Below the pieces are notes generated by a model that had not been told where the DNA came from, did no database searches, and was given only the letters and a program-made list of their open reading frames with translations. The position numbers and the translations under genes were made by a program. Positions 24,551 to 31,669 of a stretch of 31,669 bases of DNA are shown one piece after another. Each line of letters starts with the position of its first letter. Positions within the stretch are counted from its first letter, which is position 1. This stretch comes from JBAZAX01 sp964568625 (GTDB taxonomy: Bacteria; Babelota; Babeliae; Babelales; RVW-14), in the NCBI GenBank assembly GCA_964568625.1, contig CAZMQG010000019.1:1-31669 (forward strand), written 5' to 3'.

Positions 24551-25711
24551 ATGAATTACAGATTTTTTTCAAAAACAGCTTTGATTATTTTTTTATTTGG
24601 TGCACAGTTTTTGAGTGCCGTTGAACTTTTTTTAAGCGGTGATGAATATATTGAGGTTGCAGCTTTTAACGGTCATATGAATGCAGTTGCTTCAGTATCT
24701 TTTAGTCCGGATGGAAAAATTTTAGCGCTTGGGCTTTCAAATGGAAGAGTAGAATTATGGGATACTGAAGAAAAAAAACTTAAATGCAATTTCATTAGTA
24801 ATTTTGGATGCATATGGCCGTTAATATTTAGTCCCGACGGTAATTTTATTTTATTAAAATCTTTAAGCGGGAATGTTAAGATATGTGACCTTACTGGTCG
24901 CGAAATTAAATCTTGTTTTTCTGAATCTTATCCAAAGCAAACATCTTCAGTAACGATTAGTTCCGATGGTCGTTTAATAGCGGCAGGGTACCTCGATGGA
25001 AAAGTAAGATTATATAGTTTAGCTGAAAATAAATTTGTAAAAGAAATTTGTGTTTCCGGTTGTGTGATAAGGTCATTAGCTTTCAGTCCTGATCAAAGAT
25101 CAATTATTATAGGCTGTTCTAATGGTGCAATTGTATTATTGGATATGGAAAAAAATCTTGAATGTCGATTTACTGTTTATTCTTGGAGTATATCTTCAGT
25201 GGCATTTAGTCCGGATGGTAAGTTGGTAGCAGCGGCTTATTTTGATGGGAATATTAGATTGTGGAATGTTGAAACAAAAGAGTTAATACGAGAATTTTGC
25301 GCCTTTCCCAGTGATGTGGTTAAGGCAACTTCTATAACCTTTAGTCCAAATGGGCGATTGATTGCATCGGGATATTTTAATGGAATTGTAAGATTGTGGG
25401 ATATAATAGGAAATAAATGTATACATGAATTTTCTGATCATCGTGATACAATAACTTCTATTAAATTTAGTCCTGACGGAATGAGACTTACTGCAGCCGG
25501 TGGAATTTTGATAATGTGGACTGATAAGTTTGCAAGTAATGCTATGCAAAAATTCAGAGAAGCTGATAAAAATTCTTTAATTATGTTTGCAAATTGTATA
25601 CATCCGCGACTTGGTGTAGATGCGCCTGCGAAACTTTTGTACCCGGATCTTTTACGTTGGATTTCCGAATATTTTAAAATTACTCCATGGGTAGATGTTT
25701 TTGAGAAGTAA
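24551..25711 (+). CDS. Secreted seven-repeat WD40 propeller protein
   Basis: A beta-propeller, a fold used for protein binding and common in eukaryotes. The N-terminal signal peptide is MNYRFFSKTALIIFLFGAQFLSA. Seven WD repeats then run from about 41 to 326. Their FSPDG turns are at about 51, 93, 137 (SSDG), 178, 219, 264 and 307, enough to close one ring. The C-terminal 60 residues (about 327-386) are helical, without a match I know; IHPRLGVDAPAKLLYPDLLRW is its most distinctive part. I start at ATG 24551, three bases after the lpxK stop, because it puts the signal peptide at the N terminus; an ATG at 24530 inside lpxK is also in frame. Host or envelope protein binding is inference. Confidence 0.85.
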   Translation: MNYRFFSKTALIIFLFGAQFLSAVELFLSGDEYIEVAAFNGHMNAVASVSFSPDGKILALGLSNGRVELWDTEEKKLKCNFISNFGCIWPLIFSPDGNFILLKSLSGNVKICDLTGREIKSCFSESYPKQTSSVTISSDGRLIAAGYLDGKVRLYSLAENKFVKEICVSGCVIRSLAFSPDQRSIIIGCSNGAIVLLDMEKNLECRFTVYSWSISSVAFSPDGKLVAAAYFDGNIRLWNVETKELIREFCAFPSDVVKATSITFSPNGRLIASGYFNGIVRLWDIIGNKCIHEFSDHRDTITSIKFSPDGMRLTAAGGILIMWTDKFASNAMQKFREADKNSLIMFANCIHPRLGVDAPAKLLYPDLLRWISEYFKITPWVDVFEK

Positions 25712-25731
25712 TTGACTATATAAATTGTTTT

Positions 25732-26265
25732 GTGAAAATTGAAATCGTGAATATTAATAAATTTTTTAAAGCAATATTTTTAGAATGTGTTTTATTGTGT
25801 ATTTTTGTGACGACAACTCAGTTAGTTGCTGCAATTTCTAGATTAGATTTGTATTTAGATAAGCAATTTAACGAACGTAATGATAATAAACCTGCGCCGA
25901 TTGTTTTTAGCCCGGATAATAAGTTAATAGCATTTGTAACTCCAAATAATACAATTACGCTGTGGGATTTGAAAAGGCAATGTCGGTTGTGTGAATTTTT
26001 TGGGCATTCCAAACGTATAAATTCGATAGCGTTTAGTCCGAATGGCAAGTTTTTAGTATCAGGTTCTTCGGATAAAAGTGTGAGATTATGGAATGTGCAA
26101 AATGGAAATTGCATTTATAGATTTTCCGGGTATAGATCTAAGGTTTGCTCAGTGGGTTTTAATCCTATTGGCTCACAGATAGTTTCCATGTCTTTTGATG
26201 GAATGGTTATGTTACTTGATGTATTTACATACAAGATTATCAGGGCGTTTTTCTGGCCTTTGTGA
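25732..26265 (+). CDS. Short secreted WD40 protein, three repeats
   Basis: A 177-residue relative of the preceding protein. It has a signal-like segment FFKAIFLECVLLCIFVTTTQLVAA (about 11-34) and then three WD repeats (VFSPDNKLIAFVTPNNTITLWDL; IAFSPNGKFLVSGSSDKSVRLWNV; VGFNPIGSQIVSMSFDGMVMLLDV). Three blades do not close a propeller, so it either oligomerises, complements the neighbour, or is a decayed copy that has kept an open frame. The start is GTG with no clear ribosome site; a second GTG lies five codons later. It is 20 bases after the full-length paralogue. Confidence 0.7.
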   Translation: MKIEIVNINKFFKAIFLECVLLCIFVTTTQLVAAISRLDLYLDKQFNERNDNKPAPIVFSPDNKLIAFVTPNNTITLWDLKRQCRLCEFFGHSKRINSIAFSPNGKFLVSGSSDKSVRLWNVQNGNCIYRFSGYRSKVCSVGFNPIGSQIVSMSFDGMVMLLDVFTYKIIRAFFWPL

Positions 26266-26371
26266 TTTATTATGTACTTTTAGTTTGAATTTTTGCATCC
26301 CTCAGAGTACAATTCTTTTGAGAATATTTTTGAGAAAAAAGTAGGTAGTGAAGTTTTTATAATCTTTTGAA

Positions 26372-26380
26372 GAGAGGGAG
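26372..26380 (+). promoter_or_regulatory. Shine-Dalgarno deciding the glycosyl-1-phosphate transferase start
   Basis: AGAGGGAGG lies 7 bases before ATG 26388. It overlaps and so argues against the longer in-frame start at TTG 26367. Confidence 0.8.
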
Positions 26381-26387
26381 GCTAGTT

Positions 26388-27407
26388 ATGAACTTTGTTT
26401 TAATTCGGCATGTCTTCTCATTTATTTTTTCTTTTTTTCTTGGATTTTACTTAATTCCGAAAATAATTAAATCGTCGCTTCGTTTTGGTATAATGGATGT
26501 TCCGGATGGTAAAATAAAATGTCATCAGGCTCCCATTCCATATCTTGGAGGAGTTGCTATTTATTTATCTTTTATTGCAACATTGTGTATTGTATATCCG
26601 TTTGAAAATAAAATAGTTTGGCTTTTGCTTGGATCGTCTTTGCTTTTGTTAATCGGTTTGATTGATGATTTGCATGTTTTGACTCCCGCACGTAAGTTTT
26701 TTGGACAAATGATTGCAACCGGGTGTTTTTTAAAGGGCGGATTTTCTCTTAAGACGGAATTTTTGTCATCATATTTTAATTTATTTATTTCAGGGTTTTG
26801 GATGCTTTCTGTAATTAATGCATTTAACCTTGTTGATGTTATGGATGGGTTGTCTTCTTTAATAGCAATTGTTTCTTCTTTTTCTTTTTTTATTATTGCA
26901 ATTTTGTTTAAGCAGTACGAAGTGAGTCTTTTACTTTCAGCATTTTTAGGGGCTGTACTTGCATTTTTCATTTACAATAAACCACCTGCAAAAATTTATA
27001 TGGGAGACGCGGGATCTATGTTTTTAGGTGGATTTCTTGCTTCGGTTCCGCTTCTTTTTTCTTGGAGTAGTTATTCAATTGATGCTTATTATGCTCCGGT
27101 TATAATTTTAGCCATTCCATTACTTGAAATATTTTTTTTGGTATTAATTAGAACATCAATAGGTATTCCATTTTACAAGGGAAGCCCTCATCATTTTTCA
27201 ATTTATCTTATGAAAAAAGGATGGAGCAAATTTAATGTTTTATTTTTTACCATGATCATGGGGTTTTTATTTTCGGTTACTGCATTTTTATTTTTGTTTA
27301 AGATCATTAGTTTTTCAGTGTTAATTTTTATTCTTGGATTCTTATTTTTAATTTGGTGTTATTTTGTTTTCTACAATAAGAAAACAGATAACGTGATCAA
27401 TCGTTGA
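26388..27407 (+). CDS. WecA/MraY-type polyprenyl-phosphate sugar-1-phosphate transferase
   Basis: An integral membrane enzyme that would load a UDP-amino sugar phosphate onto undecaprenyl phosphate, starting a surface glycan. It has about ten membrane helices in 339 residues. The family motifs are all present: KIKCHQAPIPYLGGVAIY (42-59), Asp93-Asp94 in GLIDDLHVLTP, NAFNLVDVMDGL (144-155), MGDAGSMFLGG (205-215) and SPHHFSIYL (266-274) near the C-terminal cytoplasmic loop. The absence of peptidoglycan genes nearby and the HHF motif fit the WecA branch better than MraY, though not decisively. The start is set by the strong AGAGGGAGG site. The GT4 enzyme at 3609-4850 could act in the same pathway. 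Confidence 0.88.
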   Translation: MNFVLIRHVFSFIFSFFLGFYLIPKIIKSSLRFGIMDVPDGKIKCHQAPIPYLGGVAIYLSFIATLCIVYPFENKIVWLLLGSSLLLLIGLIDDLHVLTPARKFFGQMIATGCFLKGGFSLKTEFLSSYFNLFISGFWMLSVINAFNLVDVMDGLSSLIAIVSSFSFFIIAILFKQYEVSLLLSAFLGAVLAFFIYNKPPAKIYMGDAGSMFLGGFLASVPLLFSWSSYSIDAYYAPVIILAIPLLEIFFLVLIRTSIGIPFYKGSPHHFSIYLMKKGWSKFNVLFFTMIMGFLFSVTAFLFLFKIISFSVLIFILGFLFLIWCYFVFYNKKTDNVINR

Positions 27408-27478
27408 TTTTTCATAATCCTTTTGCATAAATTTTCTACATGTGGGTTTATGTTGGTTTTTTTATGTGAAGGATTTTT

Positions 27479-28879
27479 ATGCGTATGAATTTAAGATTTA
27501 TTTTATTAATTCAATTATTAGTTTTTCAGGTTGGTTTACTTACTGCAATTTCAGAGTGGAGTGTTCTTGTATACATGCAAGCAGATAATAATCTTTCAGA
27601 ATTTGCAGATAAAGATATGGTTGAAATGATAAAAGGATACCAAGCTGCTATGCCAAGTGGTGCACTTAATGTAAATACCTTGGTTCAGGTTGATTATCCG
27701 CAAGATAAAAAAACTTGGAGATTTAAAATTGATGGTACGGGAAAGATTGAACATGGTTCTTTGAATCAAGAAATGGGCGAGCATCCTGCAGAAGAATTAA
27801 TTGCATCGGCTGCGTGGGTTAAAGAAAATTATGCGGCAAATCATTATGCAATAGTGCTTTGGAACCATGGAAGTGGAGTAGAAGATTATAGAAAAATAAA
27901 TATTGGGAATACTCGAAATTTCAATAGTATTTGGATGGATATTTTTGATGCAAATATTTTGAATGATAATAAAGTTAAAAATTTTACCAAACAAAATTAT
28001 ATTAAAAATAATGCAAGTGATACAGGGTTGGGAGGCTTATCTAAGAATGGGCGTGGAATTCTTTATGATGATTCTGAAAAAACATGTCTTACAAATCAGG
28101 GTTTGAGTTATGCATTATCTCGGATAAAAGATATTTTGGGTAAAAAGATTGATTTGGTTGGAATGGATGCATGCTTGATGGCAATGGTTGAGGTTGCTTA
28201 TGAAATAAAGGATTATGCAGATATTTTGGTAGCGTCGCAAGAAACGGAGCCGGGTTATGGGTGGGATTATTCTGGAATTATTCTGCCTTTAGTTAACGCT
28301 CCTTCCATGTTTACAGCAGACAGATTGGCTAAGTTAATAGTGGCATCTTATGCAAATTTTTATTCATCGACGAATATGCAAAGTTATACACAGTCTGCTA
28401 TAAATCTTAATTTATTGGATCAATTGCGTGCTCACATTGAACTTGTTTCTTTAAATATTTTGGAGTGCATGGGATGTAAATCTGCTGTAGTAAAAAAAGC
28501 TTTGCGTGCGGCAAGATTGAATGCAAAATCGTTTGAAACTGCAAGTTATGTTGATTTATATTCTCTTTATTTTGCGTTACATGCGGAATTTACAAAATTA
28601 CGTCACGATGCAGAAAATGAACATCCATCATGTTTTGGATTTTTAAATAAACCTTCGCCGAATTACATTCCATGTTTGGATCAATTAATTCAACACTTGA
28701 ATGATGGCATTGGGCTTATACAAAATGTTGTTTTTGCAAATGTTGCTGGGGCAAGAAGTAAAGGAGCTAATGGAATTTCGATTTATTATCCATTTTTAGC
28801 TTCATCAATACATCCATCTTATCCGAATACTATGTTTGCTCGAAATACACATTGGCTTAATGTTCTTAAAAGCATTTAA
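27479..28879 (+). CDS. Secreted C11 (clostripain-family) cysteine peptidase, copy 1
   Basis: A caspase-fold peptidase of clan CD. A signal peptide covers about 1-24. The domain starts at EWSVLVYMQADNNLSEFADKDM. The catalytic dyad is His130 in VLWNHGSG and Cys232 in LVGMDACLMAMVE. The C-terminal part (about 300-466) is conserved among the three copies and ends in ISIYYP and a MFA-W segment. The family usually cleaves after Lys or Arg and is often self-activated; that has not been shown here. GAAGGA precedes the ATG. It has an N-terminal-to-dyad insert (about 139-190) that differs in the other copies. Confidence 0.9.
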   Translation: MRMNLRFILLIQLLVFQVGLLTAISEWSVLVYMQADNNLSEFADKDMVEMIKGYQAAMPSGALNVNTLVQVDYPQDKKTWRFKIDGTGKIEHGSLNQEMGEHPAEELIASAAWVKENYAANHYAIVLWNHGSGVEDYRKINIGNTRNFNSIWMDIFDANILNDNKVKNFTKQNYIKNNASDTGLGGLSKNGRGILYDDSEKTCLTNQGLSYALSRIKDILGKKIDLVGMDACLMAMVEVAYEIKDYADILVASQETEPGYGWDYSGIILPLVNAPSMFTADRLAKLIVASYANFYSSTNMQSYTQSAINLNLLDQLRAHIELVSLNILECMGCKSAVVKKALRAARLNAKSFETASYVDLYSLYFALHAEFTKLRHDAENEHPSCFGFLNKPSPNYIPCLDQLIQHLNDGIGLIQNVVFANVAGARSKGANGISIYYPFLASSIHPSYPNTMFARNTHWLNVLKSI

Positions 28880-28906
28880 TTTATAAATTTATTTTAGGAG
28901 AATTTT

Positions 28907-30220
28907 ATGAGTAAGATTTTTTCTAAAGCATTACTGAGTGTTGTGATTTTCAATATATATTTTTTATCCAATCTTTTTTCTGTGGATGAGTGGTCTTTGC
29001 TTGTTTATATGCAGGGTGATAACAATTTGTCTAGTTGTGTTGGGGCCGATATAGAGGAAATAATAAAAGCGCATCGAATGGCAACTGGGAGTCAATTTTT
29101 GGTAAATACATTAGTTCAGGTTGATTATCCGCAAGATCAAAAAACATGGCGTTTTAGAATTGATAAAGATGGGAAATTTGATGATGGGTCTTTGAGTGAA
29201 GAAATGGGTATTCATCCTGTGGAGGAATTGGTTGCATCAGCCAGATGGATGAAAGAAAAGTATCCTGCTAATCATTATGGATTAATTCTTTGGAATCATG
29301 GAAGTGGGACAGAAGATTATAGAAAAATTAAGGTTGAAGTATTGGAGAAAATTAAGGACGATTCAAAAAACAGCAATCTGAACAATAATCTTACCACTTG
29401 CAAGCGGGGTATACTATATGATGATTCTCAGGGGACATGCCTTCGCAACGAAGATTTGGAAAGGGCATTGTCTCAAATTAAAGAAGTTTTTGGACGAAAA
29501 ATTGATTTGGTTGGAATGGATGCATGCTTGATGGCAATGGTTGAAATTGCTTACCAAATAAAAGACCATGCAAATATTTTGGTTGGCTCGCAACAAGTTG
29601 AGCCTGGGACCGGGTGGGTTTTTGACAAATTTTTGGCTCCACTAATCAGTGATCCATATTCATTTAATGCAAAAATTTTAGCGAAATTGATAGTAAAGAC
29701 ATATGGTGATTTTTATATTGGAAATTCCACTCAGTCGGCAATTGATCTTAATTTGCTAGACTTACTTTGTGGGAATATAGATGCTGTTGCAAAATCGATC
29801 TTGGAATGTTTAAATTATAGATCACCTGCTGTTATTGGGGCATTAAAATTTGCGCGTTCGAATTCATTGGAATTTGATAATAAAAACTATATTGATTTAT
29901 TTTGTTTTTATCGCCAGTTAGATGCAAAAATTCCAGTATTGCGGGATGAGATAGAAAATTCAACACAGTCATGTTGTTTTGTAAAACCTCCTCAAAAGTA
30001 TTTTGCAGCGCTTGATTTGCTGCATCAACATTTAAGTGCGGGAATGCTTATTATAAGCGATGTGGTTTTTGCAAATGCAGCGAACGGAAATATGAAAGAT
30101 GCACGTGGCATTTCAATTTATTATCCTGTCTCCAGGTATAAAATTCATCCGTCTTATCCAAAAACTATGTTTGCCCAACAGGTTTCAAGTTGGTTAGAGT
30201 TACTTAAAAAGTTTGTTTAG
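28907..30220 (+). CDS. Secreted C11 peptidase, copy 2
   Basis: A paralogue of its two neighbours at 437 residues. Signal peptide about 1-25 (KALLSVVIFNIYFLSNLFS). Dyad residues are His131 in ILWNHGSG and Cys207 in LVGMDACLMAMVE. The insert between them is about 25 residues shorter than in copy 1 and is Asn/Lys-rich. AGGAG lies 7 bases before the ATG, 27 bases after the copy 1 stop, so the three form an operon-like array. Loss of the insert that spans the usual activation-cleavage site in other C11 enzymes may alter activation; this is inference. Confidence 0.9.
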   Translation: MSKIFSKALLSVVIFNIYFLSNLFSVDEWSLLVYMQGDNNLSSCVGADIEEIIKAHRMATGSQFLVNTLVQVDYPQDQKTWRFRIDKDGKFDDGSLSEEMGIHPVEELVASARWMKEKYPANHYGLILWNHGSGTEDYRKIKVEVLEKIKDDSKNSNLNNNLTTCKRGILYDDSQGTCLRNEDLERALSQIKEVFGRKIDLVGMDACLMAMVEIAYQIKDHANILVGSQQVEPGTGWVFDKFLAPLISDPYSFNAKILAKLIVKTYGDFYIGNSTQSAIDLNLLDLLCGNIDAVAKSILECLNYRSPAVIGALKFARSNSLEFDNKNYIDLFCFYRQLDAKIPVLRDEIENSTQSCCFVKPPQKYFAALDLLHQHLSAGMLIISDVVFANAANGNMKDARGISIYYPVSRYKIHPSYPKTMFAQQVSSWLELLKKFV

Positions 30221-30252
30221 TAAATCTGGATATTAAAGCTTAAGGGGAATTT

Positions 30253-31647
30253 ATGCGAAAAATATTAGTTATTTATTTGTTGCCGTTTTTATTTTTATAT
30301 CAATATGCTTTTGCTATAGCAGAATGGACAATGGTTGTTTATATGCAGGGCGACAATAATTTATCATCAATGCTTGATCGAGATATGTCTGAAATGGCTT
30401 CGGGTTTGGCGCGAGTGAACATTGATCCGGACCATTCTGTTAACATTTTAACACAGGTTGATTATCCAACGGATAAAAAAACATGGAGATTTATAATAAC
30501 CCCAACCGGTAGGATTGAACACGGATCTTTAACTTCTGAAATGGGAACGCATCCGATTGATGAATTAATTGCAACAGGTCACTGGGTAAAACAGGAATGT
30601 CCTGCAAAAAAATATGCATTTGTGCTTTGGAATCATGGAAGTGGTGTTGAGGATTATAGAAAAATTTCATTTGAGCAAAATATAAATTTTAACAGCATAT
30701 GGATGGATATTTTTAAAGATGAACCAGTAGAAAAAAATACCAGTAAAATTGATATAACACCAAAAGCAAATACAACAGAAGAATTAGGAAAAGATCCCAA
30801 AGATTTAAGAGGTATATTATACGACGATTCTGAACAAACATGTTTGACCAATCAAGGCTTAAGTGAAGCGTTTAGACAGATTATGAATATTTTGGGACAG
30901 CCAATTGATGTTCTAGCAATGGATGCGTGTTTAATGGCCATGGTAGAAATTGCCTACCAGGTCAAAGATAGTGTACGAGTTTTGGTTGGATCTCAACAGG
31001 TTGTTCCTGGATCAGGATTTTATTACACTACGATAACATCGCAATTGGCATTTAATTCACAATCTGTTGGTGCTATGGAATTAGCCAGATTAATGGTTCA
31101 ATCTTATAATGATTTTTACTCCAGAACGTCTATTAAAGATTACACTTTATCTGCGGTAGATATTAGATTAATTGACGCCATGAGAAATAATATTGATCAA
31201 GTTGCAACAACGTTGCTTGAATGTTTGCAGTATAAGCCGATATCCGTTCGTCAGGCTTTGAAATCAGCTAGAGATAAATCAATGCATTTTGAAAATAATA
31301 GCTATATTGACTTGTATTCGTTTTATGAAAATTTAAATGCAGAGCTTATAAAACTTCAAGCTGAAGCCGATAAGGAAACCCCTAGTTGTTGCGGTTTATG
31401 TAAGACTTCTCCAAATTATGAACCGGCGTTGATTAGATTGGGACAATTTTTAAATGATGGCTTCGCTCTAATTCCTAGAGTTGTTTTTGCAAATACCACA
31501 GGGGAAGAATGTCGTAGTGCACATGGTCTTTCCATATATTATCCTTCATCCATTCTTTCGATTCATTCATCATATTCAAAAACTCTTTTTGCACAACAAT
31601 CACAATGGTTTAAATTAATTAACGCTAACTCGATAACTCAAAAATAG
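30253..31647 (+). CDS. Secreted C11 peptidase, copy 3
   Basis: Third tandem copy, 464 residues. Signal peptide about 1-22 (ILVIYLLPFLFLYQYAFA). Dyad: His128 in VLWNHGSG and Cys226 in LAMDACLMAMVE. Its insert (about 140-187) resembles copy 1 in its start (NFNSIWMDIF). AGGGGAA precedes the ATG. The last eight or so residues (NANSITQK) extend beyond the ends of the other copies and are encoded by the right terminal inverted repeat, so this C terminus was probably altered by the repeat. The stop is at 31645-31647. Confidence 0.9.
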   Translation: MRKILVIYLLPFLFLYQYAFAIAEWTMVVYMQGDNNLSSMLDRDMSEMASGLARVNIDPDHSVNILTQVDYPTDKKTWRFIITPTGRIEHGSLTSEMGTHPIDELIATGHWVKQECPAKKYAFVLWNHGSGVEDYRKISFEQNINFNSIWMDIFKDEPVEKNTSKIDITPKANTTEELGKDPKDLRGILYDDSEQTCLTNQGLSEAFRQIMNILGQPIDVLAMDACLMAMVEIAYQVKDSVRVLVGSQQVVPGSGFYYTTITSQLAFNSQSVGAMELARLMVQSYNDFYSRTSIKDYTLSAVDIRLIDAMRNNIDQVATTLLECLQYKPISVRQALKSARDKSMHFENNSYIDLYSFYENLNAELIKLQAEADKETPSCCGLCKTSPNYEPALIRLGQFLNDGFALIPRVVFANTTGEECRSAHGLSIYYPSSILSIHSSYSKTLFAQQSQWFKLINANSITQK

Positions 31648-31669
31648 CTTTAAAAAAATCCTTTCTCAC
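31616..31669 (-). repeat. Right arm of 54-bp terminal inverted repeat
   Basis: Exact reverse complement of bases 2-55. It includes the last codons and stop of the third C11 peptidase. The same sequence therefore follows two unrelated genes, bamA on the left and the peptidase on the right. Confidence 0.95.

Noticed and set aside
25732..26265. Pseudogene call for the short WD40 gene
   Set aside because: The frame is open, begins with a signal-like segment and ends cleanly; decay is possible but not shown.
26561..26971. 136-residue minus-strand frame within the sugar-1-phosphate transferase gene
   Set aside because: It is antisense to a gene with all family motifs; Lys/Asn-rich composition is what AT-rich antisense produces.
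1..31669. Plasmid, phage or transposon spanning the window between its terminal inverted repeats
   Set aside because: No transposase, integrase or phage gene is seen and the content is core chromosomal (oriC, infB, mnmG); an assembly overlap or chromosomal repeat explains the ends better.

Overview
The window looks like a piece of the chromosome of an AT-rich, Gram-negative, probably host-associated bacterium with a reduced genome. An outer membrane with lipid A is implied by an Omp85/BamA protein and LpxK. TGA is used as a stop codon, so the standard code applies. The many exported proteins of eukaryote-like or proteolytic type (WD40 propellers, three clostripain-family peptidases), tandem paralogues and low GC fit Candidatus Dependentiae (TM6). 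That placement is inference; no rRNA or marker comparison could be run.

The key landmark is a chromosomal replication origin at about 19.50-19.86 kb, between mnmG and nusA. It has five perfect TTATCCACA DnaA boxes (four in an exact 11-bp array), an opposing array of TTATCAACA/TTATTAACA-type boxes on the same 11-bp phase, a short GC-rich spacer, DnaA-trio triplets and an AT-rich unwinding region. Genes run away from it on both sides: nearly everything to the left is on the minus strand and everything to the right is on the plus strand.

Left arm, from the origin outward: mnmG-sufB-sufD (overlapping genes; tRNA modification and Fe-S assembly); a lone plus-strand gene for a secreted protein of unknown function; a histidine-centred block of two different histidyl-tRNA synthetases and a histidine ammonia-lyase that carries a signal-peptide-like leader; two overlapping APC amino-acid transporters; a partial ATP synthase operon (small AtpI/AtpR-like protein, subunit a, and a c subunit made of four fused hairpins); a GT4 glycosyltransferase; a degenerate acylphosphatase; tRNA-Glu(CTC); and bamA.

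Right arm: nusA-infB-lpxK, where lpxK has an intrinsic-terminator-like hairpin inside its first codons; a complete seven-blade secreted WD40 protein and a three-repeat relative; a WecA/MraY-type polyprenyl-phosphate sugar-phosphate transferase; and three tandem secreted C11 (clostripain) peptidases.

The two ends of the window are a perfect 54-bp inverted repeat of each other. This suggests the window is a whole contig whose ends abut the same repeat, or less likely a real element. Palindromic elements also lie inside the coding sequences of sufD and the glycosyltransferase.
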